From Jiella pacifica (GTDB taxonomy: Bacteria; Pseudomonadota; Alphaproteobacteria; Rhizobiales; Rhizobiaceae), in contig NZ_JAAAMG010000012.1 in NCBI RefSeq assembly GCF_010500815.1, positions 62,001 to 126,000 of the forward strand: a DNA stretch of 64,000 nucleotides, given 5' to 3'. Below the pieces are notes generated by a model. It had not been told where the DNA came from. It did not search any database and saw only the letters and a program-made list of their open reading frames with translations. A program made the translations under genes and the position numbers. Positions 33,264 through 42,067 of this stretch are shown here, piece by piece (the first letter of the stretch is position 1; each line of letters begins with the position of its first letter).

Positions 33264-33641
33264 ATGCGCAGCAATATTATCGCGACTTCGATTTTCGCAG
33301 CAGCCGTCACGCTGAGCGCCGCCGCAACGGCTCAGACGGTTCCGGGGTCGGATTATTTCCGGACGCGGGCCAACGAAGCCGCGCGGGCCGACGTCGCGGC
33401 CGGCGGCGTCTATGGAGGCACCGAGCGGGGTGCGAAGGCTTATGGCTTCTCCGCCAACCAGCGCGTCCCGGGTTCCGACTATGACCGGACCCGCGCCAAT
33501 GAAGCGGCCCGCGACTCGGTTCGCGACAACGACCTTCGCGGCTCGGCCGTTTCGGTCGGAACGCTTTCGCAGACCCGCGTTCCGGGGTCGGACTACGGTC
33601 GCACGATCCGCAACGAACAGATCCGCGACAGCATCCGCTGA
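33264..33641 (+). CDS. Small exported protein with three VPGSDY repeats
   Basis: The 125-residue product begins with a signal peptide (NIIATSIFAAAVTLSAAATA) and contains three imperfect repeats, each starting VPGSDY and continuing as FRTRANEAARADV, DRTRANEAARDSVRD and GRTIRNEQIRDSIR. I do not know a function. The ATG at 33264 is 7 bases after AAGGAG; an ATG at 33258 is too close to it. The gene is monocistronic and ends in a good terminator at 33686. Highly hydrophilic repeats with arginine and aspartate suggest a periplasmic or surface protein. Confidence 0.78.
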   Translation: MRSNIIATSIFAAAVTLSAAATAQTVPGSDYFRTRANEAARADVAAGGVYGGTERGAKAYGFSANQRVPGSDYDRTRANEAARDSVRDNDLRGSAVSVGTLSQTRVPGSDYGRTIRNEQIRDSIR

Positions 33642-33685
33642 GGACGTAGAGGCCGGACTGCGCAAGCCCCGGCCATGACATGCCG

Positions 33686-33719
33686 AAGGGCGGCCCCGGT
33701 GAACGGAGCCGCCCTTTTT
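33686..33719 (+). terminator. Rho-independent terminator after the repeat protein
   Basis: AAGGGCGGC and GCCGCCCTT form a 9-bp stem around a 13-16-base loop, followed by TTTTT-type residues at the end. It lies 45 bases after the stop codon. Confidence 0.85.
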
Positions 33720-33764
33720 AGCGTCGGATGAATGATGGGTCGCCGCGTTGGTGCCAGCCGGATC

Positions 33765-33887
33765 CTACTGGAACAGGGCCAGTGCGTTCAGCAACGTCAT
33801 GACGATCCCCCAGGCGAGGGGAATGCCAACGAAGGCCCAGGCGAGGGCGAGTTTGACGTTGGTCGAATTGCTCGTTTCGTTTGCCAT
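33765..33887 (-). CDS. 40-residue MFS transporter small subunit
   Basis: Translated by hand, the minus strand from the ATG at 33887 gives a 40-residue protein: a polar N-terminus MANETSNSTNVK, then LALAWAFVGIPLAWGIVMTL as a single membrane span, ending NALALFQ. This matches the small subunit that accompanies OxlT-like major-facilitator transporters in many proteobacteria (conserved WxxVGIPLAWG). It starts 13 bases after the transporter stop and is probably co-translated with it. Its length makes it easy to miss in automatic annotation. Confidence 0.85.
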   Translation of the reverse strand: MANETSNSTNVKLALAWAFVGIPLAWGIVMTLLNALALFQ

Positions 33888-33900
33888 TGTCGCGTCTCCG

Positions 33901-35292
33901 TCAGGCTCGGCTCGGGGCCGGCTCGGCTTCCATGTGATGGCGCTCGTCCACCGGCTTCATCATGAAGTTGAGCACGAAGCCGACCGCCAGGAGCCCCGCC
34001 ATGATGTACATGGTGACGGTGTAGGCGTCGGCCTTGGGTACGCCGGAGTCGATCTGGTACTGGCGGATGTAGTTGACCAGCACCGGACCGACGATGCCGG
34101 CCGCCGACCATGCGGTCAGCAGACGGCCGTGGATCGCCCCGACATACTGGTTGCCGAAGACGTCCTTGAGATAGGCCGGGATGGTTGCGAAGCCGCCGCC
34201 ATACATCGACAGGATGATGCCGTAGAACAGGACGAACAGGACGATCGAGCCCATCTGACCGGTGGTCGGTACCAGCGCGTAGAGGACGATGCCGAGCGCG
34301 AAGAACACCATGTAGGTGTTCCGGCGGCCGATATAGTCCGAGGTCGACGCCCAGAAGAAGCGGCCGCCCATGTTGAAGAGGCTGAGAAGGCCGACGAAAC
34401 CCGCGGCCGCGCCGGCGGTGATGAGGCCCGGGAACATCTCCTGGCTCATCAGCGAGGCCTGGCCGAGAACGCCGATGCCCGCCGTCACGTTGAGGAAGAG
34501 AACGCCCCAGAGCAGCCAGAACTGCCGCGTCTTCAGCGCCTCGTCGACATGGACGTTGGCGGTGGTGATCAGGCCCTTCGACTGCCTGGGCGCCACGTAG
34601 CCCTGCGGCAGCCACCCCTTCGGCGGAACGCGCACGATCGTCGCGCCGACCATCATGTAGACGAAATAGACGATGCCGAGGACGACGAAGGCGAAGGCGA
34701 CGCCGCCGATGCCCATCAGCCAGACCGAGAGCGGCGAGGCGATGAAGGCGCCGCCGCCGAAGCCCATGATCGCCATGCCGGTGGCCATGCCCGGCTTGTC
34801 CGGGAACCAGCTCATCAGCGTTTTGACCGGCGAGATGTAGCCGAGGCCGAGGCCGCAGCCGCCGAGGACGCCGTAGCCGAAATAGACCAGCAAGAGCTGA
34901 TGCCAGGCAACGCCGAGGGATGCCACGAGGAAGCCGCCGCCGAACAGCGCCGCCGCCGCCGCCATGGTCTTGCGCGGGCCGACCTTCTCGACCCAGGTGC
35001 CGCCGAAGGCCGCGGCGAGGCCGAGGAAGAGGATGGCGATCGAGAAGATCCAGCCAAGCGAGGCGATCGACCAGTCATCCGCCCCCGGCACCTTGGTTCC
35101 ATCGGCGCCCACCGTGGCGTGAAGCAGGCTGAGCGGCTTGTTGAACACCGAGAAGGCGTAGACCTCACCGATGCACAAATGGACGCAGAGCGCTGCCGGC
35201 GGCACCAGCCACCGGTTGAAGCCTGGTTCGGCAACGGTATGCTCACGCGAAAGCCACCCGCCTTTCGACGTGGCCGCGTCATGATATTTCAT
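33901..35292 (-). CDS. OxlT-like major facilitator superfamily transporter
   Basis: The 463-residue protein has about 12 membrane spans and the family signature VEKVGPRKTMAAAAALFGGG between helices 2 and 3, with GLGLGYISPVKTLMSWFPDK in the middle of the N-terminal half and STSDYIGRRNTYMVFF in the C-terminal half. This places it in the oxalate/formate antiporter family, whose members exchange or import small carboxylates; the substrate here is unknown. The small subunit gene follows directly. Upstream lies a ~175-base promoter region shared with nothing else. Confidence 0.9.
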   Translation of the reverse strand: MKYHDAATSKGGWLSREHTVAEPGFNRWLVPPAALCVHLCIGEVYAFSVFNKPLSLLHATVGADGTKVPGADDWSIASLGWIFSIAILFLGLAAAFGGTWVEKVGPRKTMAAAAALFGGGFLVASLGVAWHQLLLVYFGYGVLGGCGLGLGYISPVKTLMSWFPDKPGMATGMAIMGFGGGAFIASPLSVWLMGIGGVAFAFVVLGIVYFVYMMVGATIVRVPPKGWLPQGYVAPRQSKGLITTANVHVDEALKTRQFWLLWGVLFLNVTAGIGVLGQASLMSQEMFPGLITAGAAAGFVGLLSLFNMGGRFFWASTSDYIGRRNTYMVFFALGIVLYALVPTTGQMGSIVLFVLFYGIILSMYGGGFATIPAYLKDVFGNQYVGAIHGRLLTAWSAAGIVGPVLVNYIRQYQIDSGVPKADAYTVTMYIMAGLLAVGFVLNFMMKPVDERHHMEAEPAPSRA

Positions 35293-35469
35293 GTATTTTC
35301 CCTCTTCCGACGATGATCATGTCGGGTGACGACTTTAGCGAGATTTCACAAGATCTCAACATGCTGTGACATCTCGACGTCATTGTCGTAAGGGGACGGC
35401 GAAAGGCGCCCGAACACCAGCAGACGACTAAAGTGTTGCTGTGCATCGGCGAGAAATCACTCAGTGGAG

Positions 35470-36720
35470 TCAAAGGGCGGGCTTCAGCCGCTCGCCTCCC
35501 GCCGCCGAACCGGCTATGCGCTTGCCGGCATCGCCGGCAGACGGCTCGGCGCTGATCGGTCGTTCCGCACGGGTCGGATCGACGGCGCGTCCCACCTTCG
35601 GGCCGAGCGCCACCTTCTGGGCGACGGCCCACCAATCGAGAAACTTCGCCAAGGCGAACTGAATGGCGATGCCTGCGGCAATCAGCAGCGTGTCGGTCAG
35701 GAAATGCGGCGTCTGGTCGTATTTGATCACCTGGCCGGTGAGCGACAGCACCGTTCCGAGCGCGAAGACGGGAAGCGAGTGGCGTCCCAGCATGGCGAAG
35801 GGATTGTCCCGTGTCACCGTCGAGAAGGGCGAGGTCCTCGCAGCATTGGCGAAGAGGTAGATGATGGCGAGGGTGTGGAGGAGGCGCGGCAGGCTGACAT
35901 AGGTCTTGTCGAAGCCCGTCAGCATGACCGGGAAAGGCAAGGTGCCCCACCACGACCACAGGTCGAAGCGGATGGTCAAAAAGGCGATCATGCAATAGCC
36001 GGCGGCCAGCGCCATCAGCCATGGACGAAACGGTACCGATTGGCCGCTTTCGATGCGCCGGAAGCCGCAATAGAGCCCGATCGCGAAGATCAACTGCCAG
36101 GAGAAGGGGTTGAAGAACCAGCCGCCGGGCAGGGGATAGTTCGGCGGGTCGATGCCGAAGACGGCGGCGAGCAGCCACAGTGTCGCCGACACCCCGAGCA
36201 TCAGGTTGAGGCCCATGCGCGCCAGGGCCAGCAGTGCCGGCAGCATGAACAGGATGACGGCATACATCGGCAGGATGTTCACATAGCCGAGCTGATGCGT
36301 CATCGTCGCAAAGCCGATCATCGTCTCGATCGGCGCGGAGATGAACTGTGCAAGTCCGATTCGCGACAGGAGTTCACCGCGGCCGAGTGCGAGGGCGCCC
36401 CAGGAGAAGATGCCGAGGGCCAGGGTTCCCAGCATGAGCTGAACGAGGGCGAGGACACCGGCCCGCCGCCAGGCCTTCAGCGTCGCCACCAGCCGGTGAC
36501 CGGCAAAGAACAGACGCCCATAGGCATAGGCGGACGCGAAGCCGGCCAGGAAGACGAACAGTTCCGCGGCGTCGGAGAAGCCGAAATTGCGGGAGGTGAA
36601 GTTCTCGTAGAGATTGCCGGGAATGTGGTTGATGAAAATCATCACCAGAGCGATCCCCCGCCAGAAGTCGACACGATGATCCCGGCTGGCCGAAATCTGA
36701 GGGTGGGCGGGGGTGTTCAT
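35470..36720 (-). CDS. opgC: OpgC, succinyl/acyl transferase of osmoregulated periplasmic glucans
   Basis: OpgC decorates periplasmic glucans with charged acyl groups. The 416-residue membrane protein starts with RDHRVDFWRGIALVMIFINH, the conserved entry of the OpgC family, then DAAELFVFLAGFASAYAYGR and about ten membrane spans, with a LGRHSLPVFALGTVLSL segment near the end. The ATG at 36720 begins 17 bases after the opgH stop, so it belongs to the opg operon. The upstream extension of the frame is the shadow of opgH. Confidence 0.92.
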   Translation of the reverse strand: MNTPAHPQISASRDHRVDFWRGIALVMIFINHIPGNLYENFTSRNFGFSDAAELFVFLAGFASAYAYGRLFFAGHRLVATLKAWRRAGVLALVQLMLGTLALGIFSWGALALGRGELLSRIGLAQFISAPIETMIGFATMTHQLGYVNILPMYAVILFMLPALLALARMGLNLMLGVSATLWLLAAVFGIDPPNYPLPGGWFFNPFSWQLIFAIGLYCGFRRIESGQSVPFRPWLMALAAGYCMIAFLTIRFDLWSWWGTLPFPVMLTGFDKTYVSLPRLLHTLAIIYLFANAARTSPFSTVTRDNPFAMLGRHSLPVFALGTVLSLTGQVIKYDQTPHFLTDTLLIAAGIAIQFALAKFLDWWAVAQKVALGPKVGRAVDPTRAERPISAEPSAGDAGKRIAGSAAGGERLKPAL

Positions 36721-36737
36721 CTTCGGTGTCGCAAAAC

Positions 36738-38540
36738 TCAGATGGGATCGGGAAGGCCCTCGGATCGTTCCATGGCGGCCGTCTCGGGACGTTGATTGGC
36801 GGGGAGGGCAGCCAGGCGTTGGCGCCATTGCGCGCTCGCGCGGATGACCGGTTCGGGATGAGCCTCGAAGGGCGTGACGAAGAGACCGAGACGCTTCAAG
36901 GCGTCTCCGAGGGTAGGATTGCCGGTGAGGCTGATCATCAGCGGTGCCGTCACGAGCGGGATCGCGATCGGCAAGGTCCATAGCATCAAGTCGGGCGCGT
37001 AGGTATAGGTGGCGTAAAGCACCACCGCGCCGGCCAGGACCATCCACCATGACGCGCGGAACGCGGCCGAGACCGGCATGTGGCCGTCCTCGCGGTCGGT
37101 CGAGGGCCAGCCTGCATCCGCGCCGACCAGGATCTCGTAGACAGCCTTCGACTGGAACATCATCATGATCGGCGCGAGAATGCTGGTCAGGACCAGTTCG
37201 ACCGTGGCGCCGGCGAGGACGAGGCCGGTTCCACCGAATTCCTTGCGCCGTTCGGTGAAGGCCGAACCGAAGGCGATCAGCGTCTTCGGCAGAAGCAGAA
37301 GGACGAAGATGCCGAACAGCAGCAGCAGTGCCTTGGTGGTCTCCGGCTGAGGAAACACCGGAAAGAGAGACCCGGCCGGGAAATAGTTCGGCTCTGGCGC
37401 CAATACGGGGTCTAGCAGGCTGACGATCAGGAACATCAGCCAGATCGGAGAGGCGAGATAGGCCATGATGCCGGCAACGAGGGAAATCCGGCTCCAGATC
37501 CTCAGCCCCGGTGCGGGCAGCAGCCGGGCATGCTGGAGATTGCCCTGGCACCAGCGCCGGTCGCGCTTGGCATATTCGATGATGTTTGAGGGGGCTTCCT
37601 CGAACGAGCCTTCGAGGTCGGGATCGACCCGGACCTTGTAGCCGGCCCGCGCCAGGAGCGCCGCCTCGACATAATCGTGGCTGAGGATATGGCCGCCGAA
37701 GGGCGGCTTGCCGGGCAGGGTCGGCAGGCCGCAACTGGCGGCGAAGGCCCTGACGCGGATGATCGCATTGTGGCCCCAGAAAGGCCCTTCGCGCCCCTGC
37801 AGGGCAGCGATGCCCCTGGAGAAGATCGGCGAGAACAGCGCCGCGGAGAACTGCAGCGCTCGGCCGAATGGCGTCCGCCGTCCGATGATCAGCGGCTGGC
37901 TCTGCAAGAGGGCAAGTTCCGGGTCTTCGTCCATCCGGCCGACCATCTCGACGATGGTCTCTCCCCGCATCAGGCTGTCGGCGTCGAGGATGAGCATGTA
38001 GTCGTAGGCGCCGCCGTTGTTGGTCACGAAATCGGCGATGTTGCCGGCCTTGCGGCCGATATTCTGTTCGCGATGGCGATAATAGAGGCGACCGGCGGCG
38101 GACAACTCAGCGACGAGGTCGTCATAAACGCGGCGTTCGAGGGCGACGTTGTCGGCTTTAGTGGAATCAGAGAGGATGTAGAAGTCGAACCTATCGAACT
38201 CAGGCGAACGACGCAGTTCCTCGAACATTGCAGCGACGCGGGCGAAGACGGCGGTCACGTCCTCGTTGTAGACCGGCATCAGAACGGCGGTCCGGCTGTC
38301 GGGCGATGCGGGGCGGTTTTCCGGACGCGGCAACCGATCCGGCGTGAAAATCCCAGCCAAGGCTGTGTTGAAGCCCCAGGATAGCCACATGCAGCAAAGC
38401 AGCAAAAGCCCGATCTGCACGAAATGCAGATAGGTCGTGCCATTGACGGTGACGACGACGAAGAACAACCAAGCCGCGAGCGCTGCAAGGGCCATCGCTG
38501 CGAGCACGAACACCACTCGTCTCAAAGCAACCAATGCCAT
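36738..38540 (-). CDS. opgH: Glucans biosynthesis glucosyltransferase (OpgH/MdoH)
   Basis: OpgH is the inner-membrane glucosyltransferase that polymerises the linear backbone of osmoregulated periplasmic glucans from UDP-glucose. The 600-residue protein has N-terminal membrane spans, a GT2 catalytic domain with TAVLMPVYNEDVTAVFARVA, DYMLILDADSLMRGETIVEM (the D-x-D metal site) and the KRDRRWCQGNLQHARL acceptor motif, and further spans near the C-terminus. It lacks the long N-terminal extension of the enteric protein. It follows opgG and a small unknown gene, but after a 324-base gap. Confidence 0.95.
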   Translation of the reverse strand: MALVALRRVVFVLAAMALAALAAWLFFVVVTVNGTTYLHFVQIGLLLLCCMWLSWGFNTALAGIFTPDRLPRPENRPASPDSRTAVLMPVYNEDVTAVFARVAAMFEELRRSPEFDRFDFYILSDSTKADNVALERRVYDDLVAELSAAGRLYYRHREQNIGRKAGNIADFVTNNGGAYDYMLILDADSLMRGETIVEMVGRMDEDPELALLQSQPLIIGRRTPFGRALQFSAALFSPIFSRGIAALQGREGPFWGHNAIIRVRAFAASCGLPTLPGKPPFGGHILSHDYVEAALLARAGYKVRVDPDLEGSFEEAPSNIIEYAKRDRRWCQGNLQHARLLPAPGLRIWSRISLVAGIMAYLASPIWLMFLIVSLLDPVLAPEPNYFPAGSLFPVFPQPETTKALLLLFGIFVLLLLPKTLIAFGSAFTERRKEFGGTGLVLAGATVELVLTSILAPIMMMFQSKAVYEILVGADAGWPSTDREDGHMPVSAAFRASWWMVLAGAVVLYATYTYAPDLMLWTLPIAIPLVTAPLMISLTGNPTLGDALKRLGLFVTPFEAHPEPVIRASAQWRQRLAALPANQRPETAAMERSEGLPDPI

Positions 38541-38864
38541 CTCAGCTACCGCCGTTCACGGCATGAACGCCATTCCGCCTCGCGGTTCGATTCTGTCATC
38601 CGTGTCCGTTCCCGAGTTGTTCGAACCGAGCGAGTGATCAATGCTCCCCCGGCCGGCTCTTGACGCCGGCAGCGCCTGCGGACTCTCAGTTCGCAAGCCG
38701 ATCCGATTTCACGACGCCTTCGAGCGTTCCACCCGCTTTGTCCGGCTGTGTGGACGCGCTTCGTTCAACGATCGAATATGCATATAGCTCCCGGCCGCGT
38801 TACGGCCAGGAGCTGAACTCAAGCGCGAAGTGACGGTCGAGGGGCCATACCGGCCCCATCCAAC
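38541..38864. other. Intergenic region within the opg operon with two hairpins
   Basis: No gene is visible in these 324 bases. Two stem-loops stand out: GGGGCC-ATACC-GGCCCC (38841-38857), directly after the stop of the small gene, and an imperfect 11-bp stem AGCTCCCGGCCG...CGGCCAGGAGCT (38786-38814). Neither has a T run on the minus strand, so they may limit readthrough or protect mRNA ends between opgG and opgH. A promoter for opgH could lie in the remaining ~240 bases. Confidence 0.45.
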
Positions 38865-39185
38865 CTAGCCGCGATTCCAGGAAAATCGGATCGAGGGCAG
38901 GCCGAAACCGCGGCGCTGCGGATCACGGGTGAGAGACTGCGTTGGCATTGCCAAGCGGACCGATGGTGCCGGAACCTGGATTGTCCGCAGGAAAGAAATC
39001 GCCTCGCGGTCGCCGTCCAAGGCTGCGTTCAGGAGATGATCGGCATCGCCTTCCGCCCGGCTTCGCGACGCGAGCCGGCTTTTGACCGCATCGATCACCA
39101 CGTCGTCGGAAAGATCGGCCCGGCCGATGATCGCGCCGAAGTTCATGTCGCTGGGTACGGTATGATCGGTTGGGAGATGCGTCAT
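38865..39185 (-). CDS. Small unknown protein coupled to opgG
   Basis: The 106-residue product is not recognised. Its ATG at 39185 overlaps the opgG stop as ATGA, which argues that it is real and translated with opgG. It is soluble, without signal peptide or membrane span. Visible segments are FGAIIGRADLSDDVVIDAVK, SRSRAEGDADHLLNAALDGD and a C-terminal FGLPSIRFSWNRG. A cytoplasmic role in regulating or assembling glucan synthesis would fit the context, but nothing in the sequence shows it. Confidence 0.7.
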   Translation of the reverse strand: MTHLPTDHTVPSDMNFGAIIGRADLSDDVVIDAVKSRLASRSRAEGDADHLLNAALDGDREAISFLRTIQVPAPSVRLAMPTQSLTRDPQRRGFGLPSIRFSWNRG

Positions 39186-40822
39186 GTCGTACTCGTCCAT
39201 TGATATAGCCACGTTTCGCTTACAATGCGCTGCAGCATGGAAAGTTTCACACGAAGTTCGACCGGTTGGGAATCTTCGCGTTCGATTTCAAGGGACAGCC
39301 GCCACCCGCCGTCCGGTAGACGCGAGACGCTGCTGTCGAGAAGGCGGGCATTCGACGGAACGTCGATCTGCGGGTCGATTTTTGCGTCGTCGGGCAGATT
39401 ATGGATCGTGCCGCCGGTAAAGTTGATGGCAAAGCGCCGGCTGCTCGGATTGTCCTTGGCATCGGCCGCATTGCCGCCGACACCGACATAGGTACCGGAC
39501 ACCCGTGCCATCAAGGTCGGATCCTGAGTGCCCAGGCCCCATCGCATGCGGTAGCTGAATTCCATCGGCTGACCGGCCGCGGCCTTGGTTTCCGGCACCC
39601 AGAAGGCCACGATGTTGTCGTTGACTTCCGAATCTGTCGGGATTTCGACGAGTTCGACTGTCCCATTGCCCCAGTCGCCGATCGTCTCGATCAACAGGGA
39701 CGGGCGCAGATCGTAGCGGGCCTCGGTGTCCTGGTAGTTCAAGAAGTTGCGATCGCGCTGCAGCAGGCCGAACGCCTTCGGGCTGCTTTCCTGAATGTAG
39801 GACAGAGCCAGAGTCTGCGGGTTTTTCAGCGGACGCCAGATCTCCTCGCCGGTCGCACGGATGATGTAGAGCCCGTCGCTGTCGTGCACTTCCGGCCGGA
39901 AGTCCTCGTGATCGGCGTGGTCGTTCTCGCCGAAGAAATACATCGACGTCAAAGGCGCGATGCCGAGACGGGTGATGTCCGTGCGCGGATAGAGCCGGCA
40001 GGTGGTCTCGATCGTCGTCGTCTGGCCGGGGGTGATGACGAACAGATACGCCCCGGCAAGGCTCGGACTGTGCAACTCCGCCATGATGCGGATCGCGCCG
40101 TCCGATGGACGTGGCTGATCGATGTAGAAGGCCGAGAAGCGTGGAAACTCCTCGGTTTCGGAGGTCGCAGTGTTGATCGCCAGGCCACGGGCGGAAAGCC
40201 CGTAGCGTGAACCGGCGCCGAGCGCTCGGAAGTAGCTCGCGCCCAGGAAGGTGACGAGTTCGTCGAAATAATCCGGTCGCTGCAGCGGCGCGTGGATTCG
40301 GAATCCCGCAACCCCGTCGACCTTCAACGACTGGAACGCACTCGGATCGAGCGGCGGGCGATATTCGAAGTCGGAGGCGTCGAAGACGTGCTGGCGGTAG
40401 ATGCCGTCGTTGCCGATGAAAATCCGGGTTGTGTCCTTGAACACCCAGCCGGGATAAAAGGCCTGAAGGTGGAATTCGCCGGGCTCGGCGCGCCAGAGCG
40501 CCTGTTCGGGCCGAAAGCGGATCGCACGATGCTGATCGTAGCTGAGATTGGCCACCACGTCGGGAAGCGTCGCATCCGGCGCCACATAGGCCTCCGCCGC
40601 CCGCTTCTCCATCGCGGCGGACAAAGTATCGAAGGTGAAGGGTTGTTCCTGCGTCCCCACCGCTGGCTCTTCGCCGTCGGACGAGGCTTGCGAAGCCTCT
40701 TGAGCCGCCGCCTTGCCGGCATTCCAGAGCGAGAACGGCAAGGCTACGCTGCAGGCTGCGGCGACGCCCAGCTTGAGCGTCGACCGACGCGAGGTGATAC
40801 GCGGACTTTTCACGGCAAACAT
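39182..40822 (-). CDS. opgG: Periplasmic glucan biosynthesis protein OpgG/OpgD
   Basis: OpgG acts in the periplasm to branch or shape the glucan backbone made by OpgH. The 546-residue protein has a twin-arginine signal (SRRSTLKLGVAAACSVALPF), then the conserved YVAPDATLPDVVANLSYDQH, IRFRPEQALWRAEPGEFHLQ, DYFDELVTFLGASYFRALG and STSMYFFGEND-like segments (here PLTSMYFFGENDHADHEDFR). Tat export is more typical of OpgD, so OpgG versus OpgD is not settled; as the only copy next to opgH it most likely serves as OpgG. It starts the opgG - small gene - opgH - opgC unit. Confidence 0.93.
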   Translation of the reverse strand: MFAVKSPRITSRRSTLKLGVAAACSVALPFSLWNAGKAAAQEASQASSDGEEPAVGTQEQPFTFDTLSAAMEKRAAEAYVAPDATLPDVVANLSYDQHRAIRFRPEQALWRAEPGEFHLQAFYPGWVFKDTTRIFIGNDGIYRQHVFDASDFEYRPPLDPSAFQSLKVDGVAGFRIHAPLQRPDYFDELVTFLGASYFRALGAGSRYGLSARGLAINTATSETEEFPRFSAFYIDQPRPSDGAIRIMAELHSPSLAGAYLFVITPGQTTTIETTCRLYPRTDITRLGIAPLTSMYFFGENDHADHEDFRPEVHDSDGLYIIRATGEEIWRPLKNPQTLALSYIQESSPKAFGLLQRDRNFLNYQDTEARYDLRPSLLIETIGDWGNGTVELVEIPTDSEVNDNIVAFWVPETKAAAGQPMEFSYRMRWGLGTQDPTLMARVSGTYVGVGGNAADAKDNPSSRRFAINFTGGTIHNLPDDAKIDPQIDVPSNARLLDSSVSRLPDGGWRLSLEIEREDSQPVELRVKLSMLQRIVSETWLYQWTSTT

Positions 40823-40928
40823 CTGATTTTGGAGTTCATTTGCGGTCGAAGTGCAAGCTCAGGATACCCATAAACGTGGCGATTGGATAGCGGCATTGCG
40901 ATGCAGCATCAACTTTCCTCGCACGGTC

Positions 40929-41939
40929 CTATGCTTGCCTGCGCGTTTGAGCCGGACCATGCGCCGACGATGATGAACCGTCGATGAACCGGTAGCGCGA
41001 AATGCTGCGATAGGTCTCGCCGGGAAGGAGCAAAGCAGACGGAAAACTTGGCCGATTCGGCGCATCCGGCCAGACCTGCGGCTCCAGCGCCAGCCCGCCA
41101 AAGGCCTCGATGGGCCGCCCGTCGGCTGCGATCTGCCGGCCGTCGAACTTGTGGCCGTCATAGACCTGCATCCCCGGCTCTGTGGTCGCCAGTTCGAGCG
41201 CCCAGCCGCTCTGGGGGGCTTCGAGCCGGACCGCCGGGCGCAGGGTCGTGCTGCGCTGCGAGGCGAGGCAGAAATTGTGATCGAGCCCTGTCGGCCGCTC
41301 GGACAAAAGGGGCGCGTTGCGGAAATCGAACGTGGATCCGCCGACCTGCGTGATCTCGCCGGTCGGCAGTGTCGTCTCGCCGATGGGCAGGTAGTGGTCC
41401 GCAAAGACCGTCAGGCGATGGCCGAGAACGTCGCCAGCGCCATTCAGGTTGAAGTAGAGATGCGATGTAAGATTGGCGACCGTGGGCTGGTCGGAGGTCG
41501 CCTCATAGGCGATTTCCATTTCGTCGCCGGCAACAACCGTGAAGATTGCCTTTGCGTCGAGCCTGCCGGGAAAGCCCTGGTCGCCATCCTCCGACGTCAG
41601 TGCCAGGACGAGTTGCGAGGCCGTGCGGTGAACCGGGGCCCAGGGCCGTGTCGAAAATCCCGCCGGGCCGCCATGCAGTTGGTTCGGTCCGTCGTTGACC
41701 GGCAGCGCATGGGCGCGTCCGTCCAGTTCAAAGCGGCCATCGGCGATTCGATTGGCGAAGCGGCCGATGCTGGCGCCGACGAAAGACTGGTTGGCGGCTC
41801 CGTAGGCCTCTTTCGGAAGCGACAGCACCATCGAATGAGCAGCGCCGCGAGGCCTGATGCTGGCGATCGAAGCGCCGAGCGCCAAGATTTCGACGGCCAT
41901 GCCGTCATTCTCGATCGTGAAGACGTCTTCTTCGTTCAA
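40929..41939 (-). CDS. galM: Aldose 1-epimerase (GalM/mutarotase)
   Basis: The enzyme interconverts alpha and beta anomers of free hexoses. The 336-residue product shows GASIGRFANRIADGRFELDG, NQLHGGPAGFSTRPWAPV with one catalytic histidine region, ANLTSHLYFNLNGAGDVLGH with the second histidine, and AFGGLALEPQVWPDAPN with the catalytic glutamate. The start is a TTG at 41939. An inverted repeat at 41965-41995 lies just upstream, between it and the MarR gene on the same strand. Confidence 0.93.
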   Translation of the reverse strand: MNEEDVFTIENDGMAVEILALGASIASIRPRGAAHSMVLSLPKEAYGAANQSFVGASIGRFANRIADGRFELDGRAHALPVNDGPNQLHGGPAGFSTRPWAPVHRTASQLVLALTSEDGDQGFPGRLDAKAIFTVVAGDEMEIAYEATSDQPTVANLTSHLYFNLNGAGDVLGHRLTVFADHYLPIGETTLPTGEITQVGGSTFDFRNAPLLSERPTGLDHNFCLASQRSTTLRPAVRLEAPQSGWALELATTEPGMQVYDGHKFDGRQIAADGRPIEAFGGLALEPQVWPDAPNRPSFPSALLLPGETYRSISRYRFIDGSSSSAHGPAQTRRQA

Positions 41940-41964
41940 ATGCCTGCTTGTCCGTTCCGCGATG

Positions 41965-41995
41965 GATGACGAGGCTAGATAGGTCGCTCGTCATC
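41965..41995. repeat. 9-bp inverted repeat between the MarR gene and galM
   Basis: GATGACGAG (41965-41973) and CTCGTCATC (41987-41995) are perfect complements with a 13-base spacer. The element lies 26 bases upstream of the galM start and 73 bases after the MarR stop. It could be an operator for galM or a short terminator for the MarR gene; there is no T run. Confidence 0.5.
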
Positions 41996-42067
41996 AAATC
42001 GAAAGTGAGGCAACGAGCGATCGACATATTTCGGGGGACGGCGGCTCTCCCGAACAGCGGTTGAGAG

